Notes under the pieces: model-generated
The model's input: only the letters and a program-made list of their open reading frames with translations
Told to the model about the DNA's origin: nothing
The model's database searches: none
Position numbers and translations under genes: made by a program
Assembly: GCA_021647765.1 (NCBI GenBank)
Contig: JAKIUD010000018.1
Span: 1-49,540 of the forward strand
From: Desulfuromusa sp.
GTDB lineage: Bacteria; Desulfobacterota; Desulfuromonadia; Desulfuromonadales; Geopsychrobacteraceae
Reading direction: 5' to 3'
DNA length: 49,540 nucleotides
Shown: piece after piece, positions 33,696 to 42,866 of the stretch
Position numbering within the stretch: position 1 is the stretch's first letter
How the letters are laid out: each line of letters opens with the position of its first letter

Positions 33696-36476
33696 TCAGC
33701 TTGCAGCCAGAGCATCTACACAGCGGGCACAAATAGTCGGATGTTCTCTATCCTGGCCAACACTGGTTGTGTAATTCCAGCAGCGTTCACATTTTTTCCC
33801 ATCAGCGGGGAGAACCTGTAATTTTAAACCGGGAATACTTTCCGATTCGACTGCTGCGGGAAGATTATCGGTCAGTTCCACTTGGGAGACAATAAAATAG
33901 GTGGGGAGAAGATCAAGATATTCTGTCAGTAGCGGACGGTAGTTTTCCGGGACATCAAGTAGAATTTTTGCTTCCAGGGATTGTCCCAACTGCTTGTCTG
34001 CCCGGGCTTTTTCCAGCTGTTTAGAGACCTCTGAACGCACCTTCTGCAACTGCTCGTAACGTTCCTCCAGTTGATCATCCAGATAGCTTGAATTTTTCTG
34101 CGGGAATCCGGCCAGATGGACACTTGCTTCTCGCTCACCGGGGAGACGCTGCCAGATTTCATCAGCAGTAAAGGTCAATACCGGAGCTAACATCCGGGTC
34201 AGGGCATCAACAATCTGATACATGGTTGAGCGAGCGCTACGGTACTCAAGACTCCCTTTTGCACTGGTGTAAATCCGATCTTTAAGAATATCCAGATAGG
34301 AAGAACTCAGATCAATAGCACAAAAGTTATGTATCACATGGTAAATGACATGAAACTCATATTTATCGTAAGCAATGGAAACCTTTTGAATCAAGTGACT
34401 TAAGCGCGACAATGCCCAGCGATCCAGTTCGAAGAGTTCTTCATCGGCAACCATGTCAGTTTTTGGATCAAACCCAGCCAGATTGCTGAGAAGATACCTA
34501 GCCGTGTTGCGTATCCGCCGGTAAGCATCAGATAAACGCAGCAAGGTTTCCTGGCTAAGGCGAATGTCATCGCGGTAGTCGGTTGCTGCGACCCACAGTC
34601 GCAAGATTTCTGCACCATATTTGCGGATAATTTCTTCCGGAGCAATAACATTCCCCATCGATTTCGACATGGGCCGGCCATCCTTATCAAGGACAAAGCC
34701 GTGGGTTAAAACTGCTTTATAGGGAGCGCAATCCCGGGTTCCGACGGATTCCAACAAGCTCGAATGAAACCAGCCACGATGTTGGTCAGAGCCTTCCAGA
34801 TAAAGATCTGCCGGGCTCTGCAGGTAATCACGTTGCTCGCAGACAGCGGCGTGTGAAACCCCGGAATCGAACCAGACATCAAGGATATCGGTCTCTTTGG
34901 TAAATTTGTCGTGACCGCAATCGGGACAAACTGTTCCCGGTGGAAGCAGCTCAGTTGCATCTTTTTCAAACCAGATATCGCTACCGGTTGCTTCAAACTG
35001 ATCGGCAATATGGTGCATAACTTGACCATCCGCCAAAGCTTCACCACATTTTTCACAATAGGCAATAGTAATTGGAACGCCCCAGCTGCGCTGCCGACTG
35101 ATACACCAGTCAGGACGGGTTTCAACCATATTGTAGATACGGTTGCGACCCCAGCGTGGAATCCACTCAACCTGTTCAATTTCCTGCAACGCTTTTTTCC
35201 GCAGGTCATTCTCCTCCATGCTGATGAACCACTGTTCAGTTGCCCGGAAAATAATTGGTTTTTTACAGCGCCAGCAGTGGGGATAACTATGTTCAACCGA
35301 ACTTTCATAAAGGAGAGCACCAACTTCAGTCAATTTTTCATTCACCGCCAGATTAGCATCCTTCAGTTTCATCCCGCCAAACAGCTCAAGATCCTGCCGA
35401 TACCGACCATAATCATCAACCGGATTATAGATTTCCAGACCATATTTACATCCCACCAGATAGTCATCCTGACCGTGCCCGGGAGCCGTATGAACGCAGC
35501 CTGTTCCCGCCTCTAAAGTGACATGATCAGCAAGCATGATGAGAGAATTGCGGTTATAGAAGGGGTGTTTACAGTTTTTGTTTTCAAAAAACTCGGCGGA
35601 AAATGTTGCGACCACTGAATAATCATCAATCCCGAGGGTTTTCATCACCGATTCGTACAAACCTTCAGCCAGAATCAGTAATTCACCGTTGGCTTCAACG
35701 GCGACATAAGGGAGTTCAGGATTTAGACAGATTCCCAGGTTGGCAGGAATTGTCCAGGGTGTTGTGGTCCAGATGACAAAACTGATCGATCTCCCTTCCC
35801 GGTTGGACAAGGCTTCTGGAAGTTCATCCACATAGGGGAATTTTACGTAGATCGATGGCGAGGTGTGATTGTCATATTCAACTTCAGCTTCGGCCAGAGC
35901 GGTGACACAGGAAGAGCACCAGTGGATAGGCTTTTTACCCTTATACAGTGACCCCCGTTCAACCAGTCGAGCCAATTCACGTGCGGTCGTTGCCTCGTAA
36001 TCGGGAGTCATGGTCAGGTAGGGATCTTCCCAGTTACCAAAAATCCCCAGGCGCTGGAATTCTTCACTTTGAGTTTTTACCCAGACTTTTGCATACTCGC
36101 GACATTGGCGACGGAAATCCGCTTTGCTCATTTCCCGTTTTTTCTTGCCGAGTTTCTTGTCGACCATCAGTTCAATCGGCAGCCCATGACAATCCCAACC
36201 AGGAACATACGGGGTAAAGAACCCCTCCATCCGCTTACTTTTGACAATAATATCTTTCAAAATCTTATTCAGGGCATGCCCCATATGCAGGTGGCCGTTA
36301 GCGTAGGGAGGGCCATCGTGGAGAATGAAACTCTCCTGTCCCTGATTTGCAACTTCCAGCTGATCATTCAGACCGATCTGTTGCCAATGTTTAAGTTGTT
36401 CCGGCTCCCGCTTTGGCAGGTTGGCACGCATTGGGAAATCGGTTTTGGGCAGATTTAAGGTCTCTTTATAGTCCAT
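33696..36476 (-). CDS. ileS: Isoleucyl-tRNA synthetase
   Basis: This 926-residue class I synthetase has the HIGH motif as HLHMGH within PPYANGHLHMGHALNKILKD, the editing (CP1) domain around FVIWTTTPWTIPANLG, KMSKS as PMSKSMGN, and a C-terminal zinc site CERCWNY...CARC. The length is typical of bacterial type-1 IleRS. GGAGAGAGA precedes the ATG. ileS-lspA is a common operon pair. Confidence 0.98.
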   Translation of the reverse strand: MDYKETLNLPKTDFPMRANLPKREPEQLKHWQQIGLNDQLEVANQGQESFILHDGPPYANGHLHMGHALNKILKDIIVKSKRMEGFFTPYVPGWDCHGLPIELMVDKKLGKKKREMSKADFRRQCREYAKVWVKTQSEEFQRLGIFGNWEDPYLTMTPDYEATTARELARLVERGSLYKGKKPIHWCSSCVTALAEAEVEYDNHTSPSIYVKFPYVDELPEALSNREGRSISFVIWTTTPWTIPANLGICLNPELPYVAVEANGELLILAEGLYESVMKTLGIDDYSVVATFSAEFFENKNCKHPFYNRNSLIMLADHVTLEAGTGCVHTAPGHGQDDYLVGCKYGLEIYNPVDDYGRYRQDLELFGGMKLKDANLAVNEKLTEVGALLYESSVEHSYPHCWRCKKPIIFRATEQWFISMEENDLRKKALQEIEQVEWIPRWGRNRIYNMVETRPDWCISRQRSWGVPITIAYCEKCGEALADGQVMHHIADQFEATGSDIWFEKDATELLPPGTVCPDCGHDKFTKETDILDVWFDSGVSHAAVCEQRDYLQSPADLYLEGSDQHRGWFHSSLLESVGTRDCAPYKAVLTHGFVLDKDGRPMSKSMGNVIAPEEIIRKYGAEILRLWVAATDYRDDIRLSQETLLRLSDAYRRIRNTARYLLSNLAGFDPKTDMVADEELFELDRWALSRLSHLIQKVSIAYDKYEFHVIYHVIHNFCAIDLSSSYLDILKDRIYTSAKGSLEYRSARSTMYQIVDALTRMLAPVLTFTADEIWQRLPGEREASVHLAGFPQKNSSYLDDQLEERYEQLQKVRSEVSKQLEKARADKQLGQSLEAKILLDVPENYRPLLTEYLDLLPTYFIVSQVELTDNLPAAVESESIPGLKLQVLPADGKKCERCWNYTTSVGQDREHPTICARCVDALAAS

Positions 36477-36647
36477 GCCAGTCTCTCTCCGCAGGGATTG
36501 TGATAAGGAATTCTCTTCGACTGAAGTTGAACCCGCAAGCTAGCAAATACAAGTTTTAAGTTCAAGAGGAAAGGGTGCGATTCTACGGGTTGTCTATCTC
36601 TTTCTGGCGACAATCAGAATACTATTGAGTTGCGGTTTGGTATCAAT

Positions 36648-37436
36648 TCAATCTTCATCAAGATACTCCTTGACTTGCCCGGTTAAATTCATCCAGAGCA
36701 GTCCTAACCGCTCATGAGCCCAGTATTCACTGTGTTCTAGAGTTTTTCCAGTTGGGAAAACCCACCAACTCTTAAAGGGCTTACTGAGATATTCCGTTGG
36801 TGCCGGAATAGGATCAAGACCAACTCTGTGGAATAAATCGAGCGCACGTGGCATATGCACCGCTGTTGTAACCAGAACGAGAGCCGTGCTGGAAAAGTTG
36901 GCAGCGATCAGTTCTGCTTCTTCCATGGTATCTCTGGGGCCGTTAAAAACCAGGATATCTTCAGTTGGAAGTCCCAAAGCCAGTGCCAGTTCTCGCAGTT
37001 TTTCCGGATAGGAGACGGAATCTTTGTTTAGCCCCTTAAATCCGGTAAAAATCAATTTACTGCCCGGATTGAGGCGATAAATACGAATCCCTTCGACCAG
37101 CCGAACAATGGCGGTCGGGCTAAGTTCACTGGTGATCGGCTGGTTATAAACGGACTGATGCCAACTGCCAAGGACAGCAATATAGTCAACTGGGGTTTGT
37201 CTCTGTTGGTAACTGGGAATCTGGTTTTCAAATTTGGAGATGTATTGATTGCTCAAGGGGGCATAGCTAGCAACGAATAGCAGCGCCGTTGCGAGTAGAA
37301 CAACGACAATTCCAAACCAGCGGGTTTTTCTGCGCAGCAACAATAGTAACGCCCAGATCAGCAGGAGTAAGGTGATCGGTACTGGCATCAATAAGTTGCC
37401 AAGAAATTTTTTCAATAGAAACAGGTAGTGATCCAT
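36648..37436 (-). CDS. ElyC/YdcF-like DUF218 membrane protein
   Basis: This 262-residue protein has two N-terminal transmembrane segments (about 10-60) and a periplasmic DUF218 domain: VDYIAVLGSWHQ, IRIYRLNPGSKLIFTGFKG, DTMEEAELIAANF and VTTAVHMPRALDLFHRVGL. In E. coli ElyC affects envelope and peptidoglycan precursor metabolism. I start at ATG 37436 (MDHYLFLLKKFLGNLLMP), which matches ElyC starts; an in-frame TTG at 37505 overlaps the glycosylase gene and adds an unrelated stretch. The 171-base gap to ileS shows no gene. Confidence 0.82.
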   Translation of the reverse strand: MDHYLFLLKKFLGNLLMPVPITLLLLIWALLLLLRRKTRWFGIVVVLLATALLFVASYAPLSNQYISKFENQIPSYQQRQTPVDYIAVLGSWHQSVYNQPITSELSPTAIVRLVEGIRIYRLNPGSKLIFTGFKGLNKDSVSYPEKLRELALALGLPTEDILVFNGPRDTMEEAELIAANFSSTALVLVTTAVHMPRALDLFHRVGLDPIPAPTEYLSKPFKSWWVFPTGKTLEHSEYWAHERLGLLWMNLTGQVKEYLDED

Positions 37437-37498
37437 CGGTCTCTCAATTTGATCAGCAACAGGAACAAACGGGAGACTAACGCAGTTAACTGAATTGA

Positions 37499-38155
37499 TC
37501 AACAATTCTGTTGTGTATACAGGCAGATATCTGTAATGGGACAGTTGCTACAGAGAGGTTTCTTACGACAAAAATCTTTGCAGTGGATGACTATCAAGGC
37601 ATGATACTCATTATACAGTTGAATATCCTGCGGCAAGTGGGACATAAAAAAATCCCTGACCTCGGAATATTTTTCTTTTCCAGAAAGTGCACCAAGCCGA
37701 CCGAATAGGCGATAGGTATAAGCATCAACAACGAAAGAAGGACGTTGCCCGGCATAAAGAAGGATTGAATCGGCAGTTTCTGGGCCGATTCCTTTTAAAC
37801 GTAACAACTCTTCACGTACCAGGTTCAACTTTCGATTAAACAAATGGTCAAGACTGCCTTGATGATATTCCTGTAGATAGCGACAAAAAAACTGCAATCG
37901 TTCAGCTTTCTGGCGGAAGAAGCCAGAGGGACGGATCAGTTGCTCCAATGCTGCCAGCTCCAGATTCAGGATTACCTCAAGGGTCAGAGCATCGACCTGT
38001 CGCAGGTTGGCAATTGCTTTTTCGACATTCTTCCAGTTGGTGTTCTGGGTCAGAATTGCCCCGACAATCACCTCAAAAGGAGTTTCAGCGGGCCACCAGT
38101 TGCGGGTTCCGTAATAATCCAGAAGTTTTTGATAGGTGCGTTGCAGGTTAATCAT
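37499..38155 (-). CDS. HhH-GPD DNA glycosylase (endonuclease III fold, MagIII-like)
   Basis: This 218-residue base-excision enzyme has the Nth fold: PFEVIVGAILTQNTNWKNVE, the helix-hairpin-helix LKGIGPETADSILLYAG, catalytic Asp in SFVVDAYTYRLFG, and a C-terminal [4Fe-4S] loop with cysteines in FCRKKPLCSNCPITDICLY. The lysine that gives Nth its lyase activity (LPGVGxKTA) is Glu here, as in Helicobacter MagIII, a monofunctional 3-methyladenine glycosylase. It is therefore more likely an alkylation-repair glycosylase than a true endonuclease III. AAGGA supports ATG 38155 over the ATG three codons earlier. Confidence 0.87.
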   Translation of the reverse strand: MINLQRTYQKLLDYYGTRNWWPAETPFEVIVGAILTQNTNWKNVEKAIANLRQVDALTLEVILNLELAALEQLIRPSGFFRQKAERLQFFCRYLQEYHQGSLDHLFNRKLNLVREELLRLKGIGPETADSILLYAGQRPSFVVDAYTYRLFGRLGALSGKEKYSEVRDFFMSHLPQDIQLYNEYHALIVIHCKDFCRKKPLCSNCPITDICLYTQQNC

Positions 38156-38338
38156 CTTGACCATCCTTAGAACCTGTGTTGATTGATTAAATATAAACTT
38201 TACTCATAAAATTGTATTTCAAGCTGAATATGGTTAAACTTCGGCGTGTATTTCTTTCTCAACGAATGCCAGAATAACACTTATATTGGTAAACTGCTGA
38301 ACAGAAAATCATTTGTCATAACGAAAGGAGAACACGAA

Positions 38339-39838
38339 ATGGGCATCCTCGGAAAAACTATGACTATCATAGCTCTGCTTTTTTTTATTACCCTGACAGG
38401 TTGCTCCGGTCCGGCACTGAAGGTTGCCCCTGTTGCGATTTCTGATAATCCAAGCAGCAAGATTTTTCAACTGGAAGAGACTCTTGCCGAAGGACGGACA
38501 CAGCAAATCCACGTTCTTTCTCCAACCTGGTATGCAAAGGCTGAAGGCTATCTGGATAAAGCCAGATATGGGTTGGCTAACAATGATTCAGTTGCAGGGA
38601 TTTTACAAAATACCGCTTATGGCCATGCCAGCTTTAACAAGGCAAAGGAATATGCTTTGATTGCCCAATCGGCCATTTCTCAAGCGATCAAAGCGCGCGA
38701 ATTGGCAAATGCGGCAGGAGCGGCATCTCTTGGGGATGATTATCAAAAACTTGAATATGAGTTCACTGCTCTGACTGCTGATATTGAAAACAACAACCTT
38801 GCCCGGGCGGAAAAGAATGAAAGCAAAGTTGCCAAAGGATTTGCCGATCTTGAGCTCCGTGCCATCAAAGAGAATACTCTGGGGAAAGTCAGAAACCTGT
38901 TGGCTCTCAATATTGATAATGGGGCAAGAAAGCTTGCGCCAAAAACCTTAAAAGAGACCGAGAAAGCTTTGGCTGATGCCGATCAGTTTATTACTCAACA
39001 ACGTTATAAACGGAAAGAAATGCAGAACAAGGCAAATGCCGCCCTATTCCAGGCACAGAGATTGAGTCAGGTTATGGCTATGAACAATTCACTCAAAAAT
39101 ATGTCCCTAGAGGATATTACCCTTAGACATGAAAGCCACTTGTCGCAAATTACTAATAAATTGGGTGGCAGGGATTTCAGGAATGAACCGGTCAAGCTTC
39201 AGTTGCAGAATATTCTTGAATTGATTGCTTCCTTGCAGGATGACAACCAATATCTAAAAGAGCAATATCAGCAAGCAAAAGCCAAAATAGAGGAACAAAA
39301 GCGACAGATCGCTGTTTTGGAGGGACAAAGTAAAAGTGCCCAGAAAAAACAGGAACAGATTGCACTGCAAGAAAGAGAAACCAAGGCTCGTCTGGAAGCT
39401 GAGCGTCGGTTCCAACAACTATTTAATGAAGTACAAAGCATGTTCTCTCAGGATCAGGCGGAGGTTTATAAACAGGGGAAAAACCTTGTTATTCGCCTAA
39501 AGGCGATTCAATTCCCCGTTGGAAAAGCATTGATTATGCCCGCTAATTACTCACTTTTAAGCCAAGTTCGTAAAGCTATCCGTACTTTTGGCGAACCGGA
39601 CGTTGTCATCGAAGGGCACACAGACAACACAGGGTCAACCGCAATTAATGAACAACTTTCTCAAAATCGGGCTGAGGCCGTTCGACAGTATTTCATCGCC
39701 AACGGAACTCTGGAAGAACAGAAATTTACCGCCATTGGTTACGGTTCAGAAAGACCTTTGGCTGCAAACGATACTTCTGAAGGGCGCGCAATTAACCGCC
39801 GGATTGACGTTATTATCAAAGCAGAAAGGGCTAACTAG
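38339..39838 (+). CDS. OmpA-family peptidoglycan-binding lipoprotein with coiled coil
   Basis: This 499-residue protein begins with a lipoprotein signal (MGILGKTMTIIALLFFITLTGC; lipobox LTGC). A DUF4398-like helical region follows, then a long coiled coil (about 295-375, rich in Q, K, E) and a C-terminal OmpA domain: FPVGKALIMPANYSLLSQV, VVIEGHTDNTGS, LSQNRAEAVRQYF, AIGYGSERPLAAN and GRAINRRIDV, the residues that grip peptidoglycan. It probably tethers the outer membrane to the cell wall over a distance. GGAG precedes the ATG; an upstream ATG at 38246 would destroy the signal peptide. Confidence 0.92.
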   Translation: MGILGKTMTIIALLFFITLTGCSGPALKVAPVAISDNPSSKIFQLEETLAEGRTQQIHVLSPTWYAKAEGYLDKARYGLANNDSVAGILQNTAYGHASFNKAKEYALIAQSAISQAIKARELANAAGAASLGDDYQKLEYEFTALTADIENNNLARAEKNESKVAKGFADLELRAIKENTLGKVRNLLALNIDNGARKLAPKTLKETEKALADADQFITQQRYKRKEMQNKANAALFQAQRLSQVMAMNNSLKNMSLEDITLRHESHLSQITNKLGGRDFRNEPVKLQLQNILELIASLQDDNQYLKEQYQQAKAKIEEQKRQIAVLEGQSKSAQKKQEQIALQERETKARLEAERRFQQLFNEVQSMFSQDQAEVYKQGKNLVIRLKAIQFPVGKALIMPANYSLLSQVRKAIRTFGEPDVVIEGHTDNTGSTAINEQLSQNRAEAVRQYFIANGTLEEQKFTAIGYGSERPLAANDTSEGRAINRRIDVIIKAERAN

Positions 39839-39910
39839 CCCTCTCCAAGAGAAAGAAAGATCATAACAAAGAGAAAAGTTGAAGACTTTATAAAAGTGAG
39901 TCTCTTGCAA

Positions 39911-39992
39911 AAGTCGTCTTCCTCGTGAAAACGGGAATCCAGTTTTTAACGACCCAGTAAACCTCTGGATTCCCGCCTGCGCGGGAATGACA
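39911..39992. repeat. Dispersed inverted repeat (FPRRRESR-type)
   Basis: CGGGAATCCAG (39932-39942) pairs with CTGGATTCCCG (39964-39974), and the right part holds an inner palindrome TTCCCGCCTGCGCGGGAA (39970-39987). Read through, it gives the well-known FPRRRESR spurious peptide. Elements of this kind are scattered in many proteobacterial genomes as REP or MITE-like repeats. Here it sits just before the remnant and the transferred cassette. Confidence 0.8.
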
Positions 39993-40131
39993 GTCGCTGA
40001 ACCTTAAAGGGTTTTACCAGAGCCTCAAGTAACTTTTCACGTTGTATGGCTTGATAGATTGTTTTTCTCCAGCTCGTTGCCACAAGAAATCCTGTTCCTA
40101 TCGTTACAAGCAGCGTAAAAGTAATGGCTTC
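39985..40131 (-). pseudogene. Possible truncated membrane-protein remnant
   Basis: The minus-strand frame reads EAITFTLLVTIGTGFLVATS then WRKTIYQAIQREKLLEALVK, a hydrophobic helix followed by a basic amphipathic helix, like the second transmembrane segment and linker of a sensor protein. It is cut off on one side by the dispersed repeat and on the other at about 40131, where sequence upstream of lacI begins. It has no start codon or complete domain. It may be what is left of a native gene disrupted by arrival of the cassette. Confidence 0.3.
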
Positions 40132-40210
40132 GCATTGGATCGCGCATTCAGGCCATAACCTTCTGGAAACTGGCTCACATAAAAGATTATCCTTTTCAAA
40201 GGAAAGGCAT

Positions 40211-41254
40211 ATGGGGAAGCCAACAACCAAAGATCTGGCCAAAGCAGCAGGGGTAAGTCTTGCAACCGTGGATCGGGTGCTCAATAGACGCGGTGGGGTG
40301 CGACAGTCGACAGCTGAGCGGGTCACTGCGGCGATCAGGTCGCTGAACTATGTGCGTGATATCTCGGCGGCCGACCTGGCACGCCGTACGGAATACAAGC
40401 TGGTATTTCTACTGCCTGACCATGACGACGAATTCACCAACATGATCCATATTGCAATCGACGAAGCCAATGTTTCCATGGCACATGAACGCACAACTGT
40501 TTCCATAATCCGCGTGCCAGCAAACGACCCGCACCGCATTGTACAAGAGATTGACGGGCTGTCGTCAGACAAGGTGGACGGTGTGGCAATCATGGCGCCT
40601 GAAACCGCTCAGGTCCGTGACGCTATTTTACGATTAAATGCCTGTGGTATCGCCGTGGTTGCCTTTGTTTCCAATCAACCCAACGCCCAAAGCGCCTATT
40701 TCGTGGGCATCAACAACGAAGCTGCGGGGCGCACCGCCGGGCAACTTCTGGCACGATTTACCGGTGAGCGGCAAGGCACGATTTTAGCCGTTACTGAGAC
40801 GATGCAATCTCGCGATAGCCAGGAGCGCCGACTGGGCTTTGATGCCGTCATGGCGAAATACGCGCCACGGCTGTGGGTGCATCCTTCGATGGAAACCTAC
40901 GCGGATGCAACCCGTACGGCGAAAATTATCACAACAGCCTTGCACAACAACCCGGAGATTGTCGGTATCTATCTGATGAATCACGATATTTCTGAAACCA
41001 TGCAGGCAATTGAGGCACAGGGGATACCGCAACAAACTGTCATTATCGGCCATGAACTGACTCCACACACCCGGGCGCGGCTCATTGACAATTCCATGGA
41101 TGCTGTCATAACGCAGGATGTGGGTCATCTGGTGCGCAGCTCCATACGCATCTTGAAGGCTCGAATAACAAGAATCGGCACAGTGGCTTCACAAGAACGT
41201 ATTCGCATCGAAATCATCCTGAAAGAAAATTTGCCGGAAGATATGCAGGTATAA
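40211..41254 (+). CDS. LacI-family transcriptional regulator of the ketose cassette
   Basis: This 347-residue repressor has an N-terminal helix-turn-helix (TTKDLAKAAGVSLATVDRVL, then the hinge QSTAERVTAAIRSLNYVRD) and a periplasmic-binding-protein-like effector domain (VFLLPDHDDEFTNMIHIAID, GTILAVTETMQSRDSQERRL, IVGIYLMNHDISETM). It should bind near its own gene and the solute-binding protein gene 179 bases downstream, and respond to the transported sugar or its phosphate. The ATG at 40211 is where LacI homology starts and has AAGGAAAGG before it; the longer in-frame form from 40124 is not family sequence. Rhizobial glycerol transport operons use a DeoR-type regulator instead, so the control differs. 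Confidence 0.88.
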   Translation: MGKPTTKDLAKAAGVSLATVDRVLNRRGGVRQSTAERVTAAIRSLNYVRDISAADLARRTEYKLVFLLPDHDDEFTNMIHIAIDEANVSMAHERTTVSIIRVPANDPHRIVQEIDGLSSDKVDGVAIMAPETAQVRDAILRLNACGIAVVAFVSNQPNAQSAYFVGINNEAAGRTAGQLLARFTGERQGTILAVTETMQSRDSQERRLGFDAVMAKYAPRLWVHPSMETYADATRTAKIITTALHNNPEIVGIYLMNHDISETMQAIEAQGIPQQTVIIGHELTPHTRARLIDNSMDAVITQDVGHLVRSSIRILKARITRIGTVASQERIRIEIILKENLPEDMQV

Positions 41255-41433
41255 ATAACAGCTCATAACCGCACTGGATTGGAGTTGAGGTGAATATCAC
41301 CGCAAAAATGATGTACGTGCCTCATTTATTAATTGACCGGATGCACCTGGATAAACTATGTTGAGAATTACAAGAAATAATGCGGAAAATAGCCCTTCGC
41401 TGACATCCGCCAACCATGACACAGGAGGATCCG
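41255..41433 (+). promoter_or_regulatory. Control region of the ABC/kinase operon with candidate operator
   Basis: This 179-base gap separates lacI from the solute-binding protein gene. GGTGA-ATA-TCACC (41289-41301) is a small palindrome in the place where a LacI-family operator would be expected. GGAGG lies just before the ATG at 41434. No gene is seen. The operator call rests on symmetry alone. Confidence 0.35.
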
Positions 41434-42756
41434 ATGAGAATTTCAAAATTTTTAATCTCGACGGCCGTAATCGCCATGAGCTTTGTAGGGACGACCAGCG
41501 CTGTAGCGCAGGATCTCACACTTTGCTGGGCTTCATGGGATCCGGCTAATGCGTTAGTAGAAATGAGCAAAGATTTCGAAGCCAAAAGTGGCAATACAAT
41601 GCATTTCGAGTTTGTCCCTTGGCCTAATTTCGCCGACCGCATGCTCAACGAACTGAACTCGGGCGGTCATCTGTGTGACCTGATGATCGGTGATAGCCAG
41701 TGGATTGGCGGCGCGGCCGAAAATGGCCAGTATGTCAAGCTCAACGACTTCTTCGACGCCAATAATATCTCGATGGATGATTTCCTGCCGGCAACCGTGG
41801 TCGGCTACGCTGAATGGCCAAAAAATACGCCGAACTACTGGGCTCTGCCAGCCTTTGCCGACGTGGTGGGCTGGACCTATCGCAAGGATTGGTTTGGTCG
41901 TCCTGAGTTACAAAAGAAGTTTAAGGCCAAGTACGGCTATCCTCTGGATGCACCCGCCAATCTTGAGCAACTCAAAGATATTGCCGAATTCTTCCAAGGT
42001 CGCGAGATCGATGGCAAGAAGGTTTACGGTGCCGCAATCTATACCGAGCGTGGATCTGAAGGCATCACCATGGGGGTTACCAATGCGCTGTATAACTATG
42101 GATTCAAATATCAGAATCCGAAAAAGCCCTATGATCTTGAAGGCTACGTCAACTCACCAGGTGCCGTAAAGGGACTTGAATATTATAAAGCTCTTTATGA
42201 TGCGGGCACACCGCCAGGTTCTTCGGATTGGTACATGTCCGAGGACATAGATGCCTATAAATCCGGTCAGGTTGCAATGCAGATGAATTTTGCCTTCATC
42301 TGGCCCGGGGTAAACGTCGACCCGAACGTAGGGGGAGACCGCACCGGATATTTTGCCAACCCACCGGGGCCGGCTGGTCAGTTTGCCCAACTGGGTGGAC
42401 AGGGCATTTCGGTAGTCGCCAACTCCCCACACAAAGATGCCGCACTTGAATATATCAAGTGGTTTGCCCAGCCAGAAATCCAGGCTCGTTGGACCGAGAT
42501 GGGGGGTGCCTCAGCCATGCGCTCAGTCGTTGAAGCCCCTGATTTCCCCAGCAAGAAGCCATACAACAAGGCATTCCTGAAATCCATGTCGATCGTTAAG
42601 GATTTCTGGGCTGAGCCATCCTATGCCTCGTTACTTCTGGCAATGCAGGCACGGGTGCATAATTATGTTATCGCCGGTCAGGGCACCGCCAGGGAAGCGC
42701 TTGACGGTATTGTTAAGGACTGGACCGAAATCTTCGAGGACGAAGGCAAACTTTGA
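41434..42756 (+). CDS. ABC transporter solute-binding protein (family 1)
   Basis: This 440-residue periplasmic protein has a signal peptide (MRISKFLISTAVIAMSFVG, cleavage near AVAQ) and the family-1 carbohydrate-binding fold: LTLCWASWDPANALVEMS, FVPWPNFADRMLNELNSGG, DLMIGDSQWIGGAAENGQ and KSGQVAMQMNFAFIWPG. It starts the transport operon. The binding cleft includes several Trp/Tyr residues as in polyol and sugar binders. Rhizobial GlpV is distinctly longer, so this is not a close GlpV. The downstream kinase suggests a short ketose or polyol as ligand. GC content and codon choice are visibly higher-GC than the genes before 39.8 kb. Confidence 0.88.
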   Translation: MRISKFLISTAVIAMSFVGTTSAVAQDLTLCWASWDPANALVEMSKDFEAKSGNTMHFEFVPWPNFADRMLNELNSGGHLCDLMIGDSQWIGGAAENGQYVKLNDFFDANNISMDDFLPATVVGYAEWPKNTPNYWALPAFADVVGWTYRKDWFGRPELQKKFKAKYGYPLDAPANLEQLKDIAEFFQGREIDGKKVYGAAIYTERGSEGITMGVTNALYNYGFKYQNPKKPYDLEGYVNSPGAVKGLEYYKALYDAGTPPGSSDWYMSEDIDAYKSGQVAMQMNFAFIWPGVNVDPNVGGDRTGYFANPPGPAGQFAQLGGQGISVVANSPHKDAALEYIKWFAQPEIQARWTEMGGASAMRSVVEAPDFPSKKPYNKAFLKSMSIVKDFWAEPSYASLLLAMQARVHNYVIAGQGTAREALDGIVKDWTEIFEDEGKL

Positions 42757-42770
42757 GACAGGTTCTCTTC

Positions 42771-42793
42771 CCCCGCTCGCTGGTCGGGCGGGG
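42771..42793 (+). promoter_or_regulatory. Stem-loop between binding protein and permease genes
   Basis: CCCCGCTCG (42771-42779) pairs with CGGGCGGGG (42785-42793) with one mismatch and a 5-base loop, in the 110-base gap after the binding-protein gene. There is no proper T-run. Hairpins here commonly stabilise the binding-protein transcript and lower expression of the permease genes. Confidence 0.6.
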
Positions 42794-42866
42794 TGTTCCT
42801 GTGGCTCCAAATTCAAAGTGCCGATTTTGAACTTCAGCCAACACTTCACAACCTAAGGACAGCAAA

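Noticed and set aside
39946..40326. Long minus-strand reading frame of 126 codons opposite lacI
   Set aside because: Its N-terminal part is the shadow of lacI and its C-terminus is the FPRRRESR peptide from a repeat; only the middle looks like a true protein fragment.
41416..42756. Naming the binding protein GlpV and the operon a glycerol transporter
   Set aside because: GlpV is clearly longer, no glycerol kinase or dehydrogenase is present, and the operon ends in a DhaK-type kinase; layout alone is not enough for the name.
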